NCBI GenBank assembly: GCA_964405375.1
Contig: CAYONQ010000002.1
Location: forward strand, 1-57,299
DNA from: CAYONQ01 sp964405375
Lineage (GTDB): Bacteria; Planctomycetota; Phycisphaerae; Sedimentisphaerales; Anaerobacaceae
Direction: 5' to 3'
DNA: 57,299 nt
Positions 34,513 through 44,092 of the stretch are shown in pieces. Made by a program: the position numbers and the translations under genes. Numbering within the stretch: the first letter of the stretch is position 1; every line of letters begins with the position of its first letter. The notes under the pieces were generated by a model. It ran no database searches. It worked only from the letters and a program-made list of their open reading frames with translations, and had not been told where the DNA came from.

Positions 34513-35907
34513 TTATGATTTGCCTTGGCCTACCAAGGACCTTCTCATACAGTGATAAAGTAGAACCATTAAAAAACCTGCCCAACTAATCAATATTAAA
34601 GCTGAAATCATCCAGATATATGTTGTAACAACTAAGCGCCAAAGAAAAGACCATACGAAAAGCAGTGCTATCATTGTGATTGTTTTAGATACATAGTTTT
34701 TCGACAGCAGTGTTGCAAAAACGAATCCAATCGGCATCAGTAACAAGCACGTCAAAAGATTTTCAATATTCATTGGCTGATAGGAATATATTTGCCCTTT
34801 TAGACTAATAGTTGGCAAAATTCCCGCTAATAAAATAGATAAACCTTCTACTATAACTGCGACAACAACTATCAGTAAAGTCATAGCAAATGCTAATCCA
34901 ACTGAGGCATAGTATTTTTCCTTTCGTCCTCCAGGCAAAAGAATGCTGCCATAAGGTAGAAGATTAAAATTAAATGAAAATGCTATAGGTAGTAAAAACA
35001 ACATGTCAATTGCTCTTAATTCCCCAGTACCAATGTATCCGAGAGATACAATAACCAACAAAATTGTCACTAAAAATCTTAAGCTCCATAAGTGCAAAAA
35101 TTTATCCTGCAACATCAAAGCATATCCCAACACATACCTTCTCTTTGTAAAAAAGGCATATTTTTTCATTCGTTGCAAGAAAGACTCATATAATTTATTA
35201 TTAAAAGTCACTGTACTCTTGGACTGTTTTTTTAACGCTTTGTTCTGCAGATACAGTCGCACTCTTTTTGATGTTGCGTTGCTTAAAATACCCAACATGA
35301 CTTTGTCGCAATGTCGACGAGTCAATGAGACCTTACCAAGGTATCTCCAAATAAAAACGCAAAAAAGTAAGCTTGTTATAATCAGGTAAAGCGGCAAAGT
35401 AATTATTACATGTTCTAATATATCCCCAACCTCTATCCCGATAGCTTCTAAACCGATAACCACGAGTGGGGCAAAACCAATGTACGCAAAAGTATTGTTC
35501 CCAAGCAAGGTAATCCAAATTGCAAGCATATAGAACGCCATCCCCATAAAACACGCACCGCATATTACAAGTAAGGTATAAGGCAGATCAATTCCAGGAT
35601 ACCTAATAAAGGTTAATCCCAATACACTATTTGCTAAGACGCCTATCAGGAAAAAAAGTCTTCTCAAAGTTTTTTGATATCCCGGAAGACAAAATGAAAA
35701 TGGTTTTGTGAGGATTTCCTTTTGTATACTAGCAGCTATAATACCTAAAAAAACACTCGCGATAAGATATGTGGAAAAACTTTTATCCCACGCAGAAGTT
35801 AAAGGCAAAATAACAACGGGTATAATAGTTACTGCTAAAATAAAATACCAAAACCACATTACCGGCCGCTGGTAAAAATGTTTAAGATTTGCTTGTAACG
35901 CTGTCAT
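34513..35907 (-). CDS. Multi-pass membrane protein, putative ABC permease
   Basis: 464 residues with about eleven or twelve hydrophobic helices, including WFWYFILAVTIIPVVILPL near the start and a group of four at the C-terminus. No catalytic motif is seen. Its ATPase neighbour starts its 3' end 13 bases upstream and a GntR gene precedes that. This is the layout of YtrA-type regulated ABC transporters in which the permease is poorly conserved. Substrate and direction of transport are unknown; export or drug/peptide response is plausible for this operon type. Confidence 0.65.
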   Translation of the reverse strand: MTALQANLKHFYQRPVMWFWYFILAVTIIPVVILPLTSAWDKSFSTYLIASVFLGIIAASIQKEILTKPFSFCLPGYQKTLRRLFFLIGVLANSVLGLTFIRYPGIDLPYTLLVICGACFMGMAFYMLAIWITLLGNNTFAYIGFAPLVVIGLEAIGIEVGDILEHVIITLPLYLIITSLLFCVFIWRYLGKVSLTRRHCDKVMLGILSNATSKRVRLYLQNKALKKQSKSTVTFNNKLYESFLQRMKKYAFFTKRRYVLGYALMLQDKFLHLWSLRFLVTILLVIVSLGYIGTGELRAIDMLFLLPIAFSFNFNLLPYGSILLPGGRKEKYYASVGLAFAMTLLIVVVAVIVEGLSILLAGILPTISLKGQIYSYQPMNIENLLTCLLLMPIGFVFATLLSKNYVSKTITMIALLFVWSFLWRLVVTTYIWMISALILISWAGFLMVLLYHCMRRSLVGQGKS

Positions 35908-35920
35908 TTTGTTTCTCCAG

Positions 35921-36817
35921 TTACTCGCACTTGCTCACAATAATCCTGTAAATCTCTTCTAAATACAGCGACCTGATTTCAATTTCGCAGTTCAAATCCT
36001 TGGCTTTGGTTTCCAATTCTTGCTGCTGGCAATTTTGCACTGTAAGTGTCGCTTGGGCGCCACTTCTTTCGCAGTCGATTATGTTTTCAAACGGTAATTC
36101 GACAGACAAGTTGCCATTTAGAGATGTAAGTGTAACTTTGAGAAATTCCTCTCTGAGACTATCAAAACTGCAATCACGCAGTATCTTTCCGGTACGCATA
36201 ATCATTGTATGATCTATCACTTTTTCAACATCGCTTAGAATATGTGACGAGATAATAATTGTACGGTCTTCGTCCTGGATTATATGCAGCAACAAATCTA
36301 AGAATTGGCTGCGGGCTATAGGATCCAAGGCCGATGCAGGTTCGTCCAAAATCAGCAGTTCCGGCTCAAAACCTATTGCCAAAAGTATGGCCACTTTTTG
36401 CCGCTGGCCCGGCGACAGCGAACCAACACGGTCTTTAAGAGAAATATCAAAATCAGCAATGTATTTCTCTTCTAATTCGTGATTCCAGTTTTCGTAATAT
36501 GCACTTACATAGCGGATCAACTGCTTTGTCGTCATCCATTCGAGAAGCTCGCCTTCCTGGTGAACATAACCAATCCGTCCAAGCTCTTTCGGGGTTAGCT
36601 TTGCTGCGTCTGTTTCAAATGTGATGCACTGGCCTTGGTCGGCAAGGTATAAGCCAATAATGTGTCTTAACAAAGTGCTCTTGCCCGCTCCATTGGCTCC
36701 TAACAGGCCGATGATTTCCCCTCGTTTGATGTCCAAATCGATCTTATCCAATGCCTGTATTTTCCCGAATCTCTTGGAGACGTTACGCATTTGTACTATC
36801 GGATTTCCATTTATCAT
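35921..36817 (-). CDS. ABC transporter ATP-binding protein
   Basis: 298 residues with all ABC ATPase motifs: Walker A GLLGANGAGKSTLL, Q-loop region, signature LSPGQRQKVAILLAIG, Walker B ELLILDEPASALDP and the switch IISSHILSD. Gln replaces the usual second Gly of LSGGQ (LSPGQ), common in this ATPase subgroup. The C-terminal 90 residues form an extra domain as in YtrB/CcmA-like exporters. The start overlaps the gntR stop by four bases, so the two are translationally coupled. Confidence 0.93.
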   Translation of the reverse strand: MINGNPIVQMRNVSKRFGKIQALDKIDLDIKRGEIIGLLGANGAGKSTLLRHIIGLYLADQGQCITFETDAAKLTPKELGRIGYVHQEGELLEWMTTKQLIRYVSAYYENWNHELEEKYIADFDISLKDRVGSLSPGQRQKVAILLAIGFEPELLILDEPASALDPIARSQFLDLLLHIIQDEDRTIIISSHILSDVEKVIDHTMIMRTGKILRDCSFDSLREEFLKVTLTSLNGNLSVELPFENIIDCERSGAQATLTVQNCQQQELETKAKDLNCEIEIRSLYLEEIYRIIVSKCE

Positions 36818-37212
36818 TTTAGCCTCCGGTTTTTGGAATTGTATTCTTTGTAGTGTTTCTTGAAAAACTCTATAGCTTCGCCTTCCGATACTCCTAGCTG
36901 AATAGCGGTGATCGCCGCCTTATTTACAATACTGTTCAGTAATTTGGCTCTTATCTGATCTCGCTGGCCTTTTCTCACTTTAGCCACAAAAAGGCCAATC
37001 CCCCGTTTTCTTTTAACAAGTCCTTCAGCTTCCAGAAGTGAGTACGCTTTACTAATAGTCATAGGATTGACTTTCAGATGTGCCGCCAGATCACGAACTG
37101 TTTCCAGCTGGTCCCCATGTTTCAATCCGTCAGTCATTATCTGCTGCCGGATTTGCCTGATTACTTGGCGATAAATAGGTACACCACTGTGATGGTCAAT
37201 TTCTAATAGCAT
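36814..37212 (-). CDS. GntR-family regulator, YtrA subfamily
   Basis: 132 residues. The N-terminal winged helix is typical (PIYRQVIRQIRQQIMTDGLK, ETVRDLAAHLKVNPMTISKAY, LEAEGLVKRKRGIGLFV). The short C-terminal dimerisation helix pair is the mark of the YtrA subfamily, which lacks a large effector domain. It probably represses its own operon with the ABC transporter. A palindrome 24 bases upstream of its start is the likely operator. Confidence 0.93.
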   Translation of the reverse strand: MLLEIDHHSGVPIYRQVIRQIRQQIMTDGLKHGDQLETVRDLAAHLKVNPMTISKAYSLLEAEGLVKRKRGIGLFVAKVRKGQRDQIRAKLLNSIVNKAAITAIQLGVSEGEAIEFFKKHYKEYNSKNRRLK

Positions 37213-37575
37213 CGAATTTCACTTTCTTAGTATTAGTGTATTACTTACTTAATACACCATACACGGCCTTAGTGCAAGAAAAAAATGAGAATTTTTGCAA
37301 AATTTTTTACGAATGTGGCCTTTAGCTCAGGAATTGACCGAATTCGCGGTAATGGGGGTAAGCGTTCCTCACGTGGGTAACCCCCAGTGAAACTGGGGGC
37401 TAAATACGCCGCTGGCAAGGCCAGCGGTTTTAAGTTAGTTTTGAACCCCCGAAGTGCAAGACTTCGGGGGCTAAATATTTAATGGCGAATAGGGGATAAG
37501 GTTTAGAGTGCAGGGGGGCCCCCCTTTGTCCCCTCCATAAGGGTGTGAAGTTTATTTTCAGGTATTGGCTGAAAT
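37213..37575. repeat. Spacer with operator and two hairpin repeats
   Basis: No gene is present. Besides the operator at 37236-37257 it holds two copies of the CCCCC...GGGGGCTAAAT hairpin family: 37380-37405 (ACCCCCAGTgaaACTGGGGGCTAAATA-type) and 37444-37476 (ACCCCCGAAGT, loop, ACTTCGGGGG, CTAAATA). A GCCGCTGGC/GCCAGCGG hairpin lies between them. Confidence 0.75.
37236..37257 (-). promoter_or_regulatory. Probable GntR operator
   Basis: Perfect inverted repeat GTGTATTA-cttact-TAATACAC, centred about 35 bases upstream of the gntR start. YtrA-type repressors bind palindromes of this size in their own promoter region. Assignment to this regulator is inference. Confidence 0.65.
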
Positions 37576-37917
37576 ATGGCTCGCATAATCGATAAAGTCA
37601 AGGAGGTGTGTTTTGGCGTTAATGCTGAAAGCAGAAAAGGGCTGCACAGAGACGTGTTAGATGGATTGAGCAGGGTGTTTGTAAAGGACGGATATAGAGT
37701 TTGGCAGAAATATCCGGTTTGTTTTGAATCGAGAATAAGGAAAAGCGGCGATAAGGTTTCCAGGGATGGGAACTTAGATTTGGTAGCGGTTAAGAATGGC
37801 CAGCCAGGCGGCCTAATTACGGAGCCGAAATCTGCAATTTCAAGTGGTTTCTTTCCACCAGGAAACTGCTTGATGCTTTTTTTAGTCAAATCCCTTATCC
37901 TGTGCCACTTCTGCTGA
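37576..37917 (+). pseudogene. Truncated protein, possibly nuclease-like N-terminal fragment
   Basis: 113 residues. The first 85 look like protein-coding sequence (VFVKDGYRVWQKYPVCFESR, DGNLDLVAVKNGQPGGLITE), with an LDLVAV...E-x-K pattern reminiscent of the PD-(D/E)XK core. The remainder (FFPPGNCLMLFLVKSLILCHFC) looks out of frame or non-homologous. It is probably a broken gene in a repeat-rich area. The family is uncertain, and it could be only a chance frame. Confidence 0.35.
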
Positions 37918-38003
37918 CGTCAAACAGATAAAATTGAAATAGTAGAAGCTGAAATCTCCATTAAATCGAAGCTGTATTTGCCTTACTACTGCTAATACGA
38001 GAT

Positions 38004-38032
38004 TTGACCTGTGCCAAAGATTTTGGTATTAT
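38004..38032 (+). promoter_or_regulatory. Sigma-70 promoter of the RND efflux operon
   Basis: TTGACC (38004-38009), a 17-base spacer and TATTAT (38027-38032), about 54 bases upstream of the adaptor start. Confidence 0.7.
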
Positions 38033-38085
38033 ATTGGCAAGGAAATAGGCGATTTCCTTCATTAACTGCTATTTAGGAAAGACAG

Positions 38086-39321
38086 TTGAAAAGGCGTTTT
38101 TTATTATTGCTTATTGCTGCGGTTGTCGTAGTTGCACTCTTGCAGCTACGCAGGCGAGGTGCCGATTCCGGCGCCGGCGAAAAGCGGCTTTCCGGCCAGC
38201 CGGTGCCCGTCGAGACCGCAGCCGTTCATAATGGCCTCATCTGTGACGTCGGCATTTTTACCGGCACTTTCGAGCCGAAGTCCCAGTTTGTCGTCGCGCC
38301 TAAGGTGGCAGGATGGCTGCGAAAACTGCTCGTTGACATCGGTGACACCGTCGAACGCAATCAGGTCATAGCAATCCTCGATGACGAAGAATTCACTCAA
38401 CAACTCGAACAGGCGAAAGCTGAGCTGGAGGTCGCCAAGGCAAACGCCGCAAATTGCGCTACCGACCTCGATATCGCCAGACGTGAGTATGAAAGAGCAA
38501 AGGCCCTCCGCGAGAAGCAGATTGCTTCGGCTTCGGAACTGGACGTCTCGGAGGCCGAATTCAACGCCTGCCAGATGAGATACAAGGTCTCTCTTGCCCA
38601 GCAGACCCAGAAGGAGGCGGCACTGAAGGCCGCAGAGGTGCGACTTTCTTATACAAAGGTGCAGGCCTTCTGGGAAAAAGGCGACCAGACCAGGGTTGTT
38701 GGCGAGAGATTCGTGGATGAAGGGGCGCTGCTGCAGGTCAATCAGCTCATCGTCTCGGTCCTTGAAAACAACCCGCTGACGGCTGTTGTTTACGTTATTG
38801 AAAAGGACTACCCCAAAGTCGGTACAGGCCAACAGGCGCTTGTCTCCACAGATGCCTATCCGGGCAGAACCTTTGCGGGCACAATAGTCCGAATCGCACC
38901 GATGCTGAAGGAAAGCAGTCGCCAGGCAAGGGTGGAAATAGAGGTGCCGAACCCGGCCCATCTGCTCAAGCCCGGAATGTTTCTCAGGGCCGAGGTTGAG
39001 TTTGCAAGGCACGAAAATGCCACCCTCGTTTCCCTTGCTGCTATGGTTAGAAGGAAAGACAGAGAGGGAGTTTTTGTCGTTGACGAAAAAAATCTCAAGG
39101 CACGTTTTGTGCCGGTAACAACCGGCATAACAAGAGGCGAACAGGTTGAAGTCATAGAACCGCAGATTTCAGGTCGGGTGGTCACAATGGGCAATCATCT
39201 TCTGGAAGACGGCTCCGATATCAGGCTCAGCACGAAGCAGTCAGACCCGCAGGAGCTTCCGGGCTTTGATAACAATTCTGATGCAGGCTCAGTCGATACC
39301 GGGCCGGGAGATTCCAAATGA
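38086..39321 (+). CDS. RND efflux periplasmic adaptor (HlyD/MFP family)
   Basis: 411 residues from TTG preceded by AGGAAAGACAG. An N-terminal membrane anchor/signal (residues 1-22) is followed by the lipoyl-like half (FVVAPKVAGWLRKLLVDIGD). A long coiled-coil hairpin (about 95-200, rich in Glu, Lys and Ala) follows, then the second lipoyl half and beta-barrel (PGRTFAGTIVRIAPMLKESS, LLKPGMFLRAEV). It bridges the inner-membrane pump and the outer-membrane channel. Its stop overlaps the pump start by 4 bases (ATGA), so the two are coupled. Confidence 0.95.
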   Translation: MKRRFLLLLIAAVVVVALLQLRRRGADSGAGEKRLSGQPVPVETAAVHNGLICDVGIFTGTFEPKSQFVVAPKVAGWLRKLLVDIGDTVERNQVIAILDDEEFTQQLEQAKAELEVAKANAANCATDLDIARREYERAKALREKQIASASELDVSEAEFNACQMRYKVSLAQQTQKEAALKAAEVRLSYTKVQAFWEKGDQTRVVGERFVDEGALLQVNQLIVSVLENNPLTAVVYVIEKDYPKVGTGQQALVSTDAYPGRTFAGTIVRIAPMLKESSRQARVEIEVPNPAHLLKPGMFLRAEVEFARHENATLVSLAAMVRRKDREGVFVVDEKNLKARFVPVTTGITRGEQVEVIEPQISGRVVTMGNHLLEDGSDIRLSTKQSDPQELPGFDNNSDAGSVDTGPGDSK

Positions 39322-42300
39322 GAATCTCTCGCTTTGCTGTTCATCGCCCAATATTTACGATTATGGTCGTGCTGATAGTTCTGCTGCTTGGAACTATCTC
39401 GCTGTTTCGACTTCCCATAGACCTAATGCCTGATATTTCGTACCCGACACTGAGCATCAGTTGCTCTTACGAAAATGCCGGCCCGGAGGAAATTGAGGAA
39501 CTGATAACCCGGCCGATAGAACAGGCCCTCAGCGCCGTACCGGGTGTTGAGGAGTTGACCTCGATGTCCACTGAGGGCCAGTCCACTGTTCGGGTAACGT
39601 TTGCCTGGGGCACAGACCTTGATGCTGCGGCAAATGACATACGTGACCGGCTGGACCGTGTGATTAATCGGCTTCCTGAGGATGCCGACCGACCCAGGCT
39701 GAGAAAATTCGACCTTGCGAGTTTTCCGATACTGATTCTCGGTGCCTACAGCGATCTGGACCCTGTTCAGATGCGTCAGCTCATCGAAGACCAGGTTCAA
39801 TATCGGCTTGAGCGGGTTGACGGTGTGGCCGCCGTGGACGTGCGTGGAGGTCTCGCACGAGAGATACACGTTAATCTTGACCCTGCCAAGATAAACGCTC
39901 TGGCCATACCGCTTGATTCCATCATTTCACGCATACGCGAAGGAAACGTAAACATTCCGGCCGGTGTGATTGAAAAAGGCAGCTTCGAGATTACCGTCAG
40001 AACACCGGGTGAGTACACCGACCTGAAACAACTGCAGGATACCGTCATAGCTGTTCGACACGGTGCCCCCATCCAGTTGAGGGAAATCGCCGTTGTGGAG
40101 GATTCTTGGGAGAGAATCACAAGGATTGTGCGTGTCAACGGCGTGCCGGGTATACGACTTTCGGTCAACAAACAATCGGGCAGGAACACCGTCGAAGTGG
40201 CTCGCGGCGCACTTGCCGAACTCGAGCGCATCAACCGAGATATACCACAGATAAAAATAATACCGATTATCGACACATCGGACTATATCGAGCGGTCTAT
40301 CAGCAATGTGGGTACTTCGGCGGTTTACGGAGGCATACTTGCGGTCCTTGTGCTGCTTTTTTTTCTTCGAAACGTGCGAAGTACGGTGATAATTGCAACT
40401 GCCATACCGGTTTCAATCATTGCCACTTTTGCCCTGCTGTATTTCGGTAATTTTACTCTCAATATTATGACGCTGGGAGGCCTTGCCCTTGGAATCGGGA
40501 TGCTGGTTGACAATGCGATAGTCGTGCTTGAAAATATCTTCAGGATGCGGGAATCAGAGCGACTTCCGGAGGATGCTGCTATTTCCGGGGTGGAAGAGGT
40601 TACTGCTGCTGTTATGGCCAGTACTTTAACGACGCTGGCGGTTTTTCTGCCTCTGGTCTTTGTACGGGGAATGTCGGGGGTTATGTTCAAGCAGCTTTCA
40701 ATCGTCGTCAGTTTTTCGCTCTTTTGCTCTTTGGTGGTTGCCCTTACGGTAGTTCCGATGCTTTCAGCACGCATACTTCCTTCAAAGTCGGCACAAAGCG
40801 GCAGCGAAGAGGGCTTTCGGGCCAGGGCATTTCGGATAAGCGCGCAATTCTTCAAAAATATGGAGAACACCTACAAAAAGCTCCTGCACCTTGCCCTTGA
40901 AAACCGTTTTTTTGTTGTGACAACGGCGGTTCTGCTTCTTGCGATAAGCCTGCTGCTTATTCCTTATGTGGGAATCGAGCTTATGCCGAGTGCCGACGAA
41001 GGCGAGGTCCGTATCAATGCCGAGATGCAGGTCGGCACAAGGCTGGATGTGGTGGATGAGAAGTTCAAAGTTGTTGAGCAAATCGTCAGTGAATCCGTGC
41101 CTGAAATCAAGAACACGGTAACAAGGCTGGGCGGCTCACGGTGGCGGGGCCGGGGCGGCCATACGGGTCAGCTACGGATTTCACTGGTCCCCCGGTCGCA
41201 GCGGAGTCGAACAAGCGAGCAGATTGCCGACGAGCTGCGAGAAAAGCTCAGCGCAATACCCGGGATGATTGTCCGCACCCGTGCCGGCCAGGGGCTGTTT
41301 CTGCTGCGTATGGGCACCTCTGAGGGCGACAGAATCGAGGTGGAAACCCGCGGTCATGATTTGCAGATGGCAGCTATGTTGGCCGAGCAGGTCAAAGGTA
41401 TTGTCGAATCGACCGAAGGAGTAACGGATGCCCGAATAAGCCGAGAGATGGGCAGTCCTGAAGAGTTGATTTTCATAGACAGACAAAAGGCCGCCGATAT
41501 GAACCTGACCGTTTCAAAGATAGCAAGTGCGCTTCAGACAATTCTTTCGGGCACAGAGGCCGGCTACTATCGCCAGGCAGGGGACGAATATGCGATACTT
41601 GTCAAGCTCAGGGACGCCGAAAAAATGGAGCTGGCAGATATTCTCAATCTTACGATAACCAATTCACAGGACCAGCCCGTTGTTCTCAAAAACGTCATAA
41701 GCGTCGGGCCTCAAAGCGGCCCTGTACAGATAGAAAGAAAGAACCAGGAGCGACTTGTCAGCGTAACAGCCGACATAAGCGGAAGGGATATTGGCTCGAT
41801 ACTCTCGGACATACGGGAGAAACTTCAAACCATTCCCATACCTGCTGATTTCAGCATAGCGTTCGGAGGGGATTACGAGGAGCAGCAGAAATCATTCAGA
41901 GAGCTGCTTGTTAGTTGTGTCCTGGCTCTTGTGCTGGTTTATATGGTTATGGCCTGCCAGTATGAGTCGCTGCGGGACCCCTTTATCGTTATGTTTTCGG
42001 TGCCGCTGGCCGCAATAGGGGTTATTTTTATGCTCCTGTTGACGCGCACGACTTTTAACGTTCAATCCTTTATCGGCTGTATTATGTTAGGGGGCATTGT
42101 CGTCAATAATGCAATTCTTCTGGTTGACCATACAAATCTGCTTCGTCGCAGGGACGGGTTTTCGCTTCGTGAGGCCATAGAGGAGGCCGGCCGAAGACGT
42201 CTGCGACCCATACTTATGACCGCAATGACAACCATCATCGGTCTGGTGCCTCTGGCACTCGGCCTGGGTGAGGGCGGTGAGGCACAGGCACCTATGGCAA

Positions 42301-42437
42301 GGGCCGTAATAGGCGGACTGCTTAGCTCGACGTTAATTACCCTTGTATTTGTTCCGGTGGTCTATTCGGTTGTAGAACGTCTCAGACCGGGAAAAACTTC
42401 CAACGGAAGAATTGTTGAAAAAGAAGTTCCCGTTTAG
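39318..42437 (+). CDS. RND multidrug efflux pump, inner-membrane subunit (AcrB/HAE-like)
   Basis: 1039 residues, the usual RND length. There are twelve transmembrane segments in two repeats, each with a large periplasmic loop. Signatures are the N-terminal FTIMVVLIVLLLGTISLFRLP, PDISYPTLSI, the TM4 motif GIGMLVDNAIVVLENIFRMR with the proton-relay Asp, and the C-terminal GGIVVNNAILLVDHTN. The VDN rather than VDD form of the TM4 motif is common outside Proteobacteria. It exports hydrophobic compounds by proton antiport; the substrate cannot be read from sequence. The downstream TolC-like gene overlaps its stop region. Confidence 0.96.
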   Translation: MRISRFAVHRPIFTIMVVLIVLLLGTISLFRLPIDLMPDISYPTLSISCSYENAGPEEIEELITRPIEQALSAVPGVEELTSMSTEGQSTVRVTFAWGTDLDAAANDIRDRLDRVINRLPEDADRPRLRKFDLASFPILILGAYSDLDPVQMRQLIEDQVQYRLERVDGVAAVDVRGGLAREIHVNLDPAKINALAIPLDSIISRIREGNVNIPAGVIEKGSFEITVRTPGEYTDLKQLQDTVIAVRHGAPIQLREIAVVEDSWERITRIVRVNGVPGIRLSVNKQSGRNTVEVARGALAELERINRDIPQIKIIPIIDTSDYIERSISNVGTSAVYGGILAVLVLLFFLRNVRSTVIIATAIPVSIIATFALLYFGNFTLNIMTLGGLALGIGMLVDNAIVVLENIFRMRESERLPEDAAISGVEEVTAAVMASTLTTLAVFLPLVFVRGMSGVMFKQLSIVVSFSLFCSLVVALTVVPMLSARILPSKSAQSGSEEGFRARAFRISAQFFKNMENTYKKLLHLALENRFFVVTTAVLLLAISLLLIPYVGIELMPSADEGEVRINAEMQVGTRLDVVDEKFKVVEQIVSESVPEIKNTVTRLGGSRWRGRGGHTGQLRISLVPRSQRSRTSEQIADELREKLSAIPGMIVRTRAGQGLFLLRMGTSEGDRIEVETRGHDLQMAAMLAEQVKGIVESTEGVTDARISREMGSPEELIFIDRQKAADMNLTVSKIASALQTILSGTEAGYYRQAGDEYAILVKLRDAEKMELADILNLTITNSQDQPVVLKNVISVGPQSGPVQIERKNQERLVSVTADISGRDIGSILSDIREKLQTIPIPADFSIAFGGDYEEQQKSFRELLVSCVLALVLVYMVMACQYESLRDPFIVMFSVPLAAIGVIFMLLLTRTTFNVQSFIGCIMLGGIVVNNAILLVDHTNLLRRRDGFSLREAIEEAGRRRLRPILMTAMTTIIGLVPLALGLGEGGEAQAPMARAVIGGLLSSTLITLVFVPVVYSVVERLRPGKTSNGRIVEKEVPV

Positions 42438-42457
42438 TGACACTTGAAGAAGGCATT

Positions 42458-44092
42458 ATGCTCGGAACAAGACAGTTCAATATATTTTGCAGTGCGATAT
42501 TGATTATCGAGGCCTTTTTACTGTCCTCGTGTCTGTCAATAGACCCGCAGCCGCAATTCGACTACCTCTCGACCGACCCCGAAGACGTTCTTTCTCAGAA
42601 CCGCCAAAGCTCCGCCGCCGGCTGGTCCATCGACTCAAACAAACTCGCCGCACCGCAAGGCCCCCTGAAAATAGGTATCCAGCAGGCGATTCTTCTCGCT
42701 ATGCAGAATAATCAGTCTCTGGTCGTCGAGAGGATGAATCCCCGGATAACCCGCACCTTCGAAAATGAGGAGCTTGCGGTTTTTGACCCCGTTCTGAACG
42801 CCGACGTATCCAGCAGAAGGGCTGTTGCCGAGCGGCTCTCCCGTGCCGGCGCTGACACCGAGGTCTCAACCGTTGATTCCCTCACCGGTTCAGTCTCTTT
42901 GGCCAAATTGTTCCCTACCGGCACCGTTCTCGAGCTCGAGGGCAGCACAAGCTATGCCGATTCGTCTCTCTACAGCGACACATTCACCGCAAATCGTCTC
43001 GGCCTTACGGTTACTCAGGCCCTCTTGCAGGGAATGGATATCCGCGCCAACCTCGCACGTGTGAATCAGGCCATGCTCGACACGCTGATATCGCGGTATG
43101 AGCTACGCGGCTTCACCGAGGTTCTTCTCGAAGAGGTCGAGTCGAAATTCTGGGATTATGCCCTCGCCAAAAGGCAGATTGAAATCTACACAAACTCCTT
43201 CGAACTCGCCGAAAAGCAGATGACAGAGACCCAGGAGCGAATCAAGATAGGAACCCTCGCCGAAACCGAGCTCGCTGCCGCACAGGTAGAGGTTGCGCTG
43301 CGGAAGGAAAACTTGATAAACGCCCGAAGCACCCTCGCAAAGGAACGTATCGAACTGCTACGGCTTCTGAACCCTTCGCCGGCTATCGACTGGAACAGGG
43401 ACATTGTTCTTGAATACGACACCGCGCTTCCTGATATTAAACTTGACAATGTTGACCAGCATATCCAGCTTGCGCTGAAGATGCGCCCCGACCTCAATCA
43501 GGCCCGGCTGCAAATCCAGCACGGCGACCTTGAGGTCGTGCGAACCAAAAACGGCCTGCTGCCCAAAATGGATATGTTTATCTCCTTCGGCAAGACGGGC
43601 TATGCCGATACCTTCAGCAACGCTTCGGATAAAATCGACGCAGGCAATTACGATGTCACCTGGGGCCTTGTATTGGAATTGCCGCCCGTCAATCGAAGCG
43701 CTCAGGCACAGCACAGCCGGGCTGTTTTGAGTAAACAGCAACTGCGTAAGGCACTGGAGAACCTTACCCAGCTTACACAGGTTGACGTGCGCTCGGCCTA
43801 TATCGAGGTAACACGTGCCCGCGAACAGATTACTGCGACCGCCGCCACAAGCGATTTCCAAGAGGAAAAGCTCCGTGCCGAGACTGAGAAATTCAGGGTG
43901 GGTAAATCTACTTCTCTGCTTGTCGGCCAGGCCCAGCGTGACTTTGTTGCCAGCCAGATTGCCCAAACGCAGGCCGTTGCCAATTATCTAAAGGCCTTGA
44001 TTACTCTGTACAGGATGGATGGCTCCCTTTTACAGCGCCGCGGCATATCTGCGCCGGGCGATACACTGGTTAACCTCGATTTTGACGATTGA
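42458..44092 (+). CDS. TolC-family outer-membrane efflux lipoprotein
   Basis: 544 residues from the ATG at 42458, preceded by GAAGAAGG; a GTG at 42437 is the alternative. The N-terminus is a lipoprotein signal ending in a lipobox (LLSSC). Two TolC-type repeats follow, with long helical hairpins (SFELAEKQMTETQERIKIGT and LRAETEKFRVGKSTSLLVGQ). It forms the outer-membrane channel of the tripartite pump with the two upstream genes. The complete adaptor-pump-channel set indicates an outer membrane, expected for planctomycetes. Confidence 0.93.
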   Translation: MLGTRQFNIFCSAILIIEAFLLSSCLSIDPQPQFDYLSTDPEDVLSQNRQSSAAGWSIDSNKLAAPQGPLKIGIQQAILLAMQNNQSLVVERMNPRITRTFENEELAVFDPVLNADVSSRRAVAERLSRAGADTEVSTVDSLTGSVSLAKLFPTGTVLELEGSTSYADSSLYSDTFTANRLGLTVTQALLQGMDIRANLARVNQAMLDTLISRYELRGFTEVLLEEVESKFWDYALAKRQIEIYTNSFELAEKQMTETQERIKIGTLAETELAAAQVEVALRKENLINARSTLAKERIELLRLLNPSPAIDWNRDIVLEYDTALPDIKLDNVDQHIQLALKMRPDLNQARLQIQHGDLEVVRTKNGLLPKMDMFISFGKTGYADTFSNASDKIDAGNYDVTWGLVLELPPVNRSAQAQHSRAVLSKQQLRKALENLTQLTQVDVRSAYIEVTRAREQITATAATSDFQEEKLRAETEKFRVGKSTSLLVGQAQRDFVASQIAQTQAVANYLKALITLYRMDGSLLQRRGISAPGDTLVNLDFDD

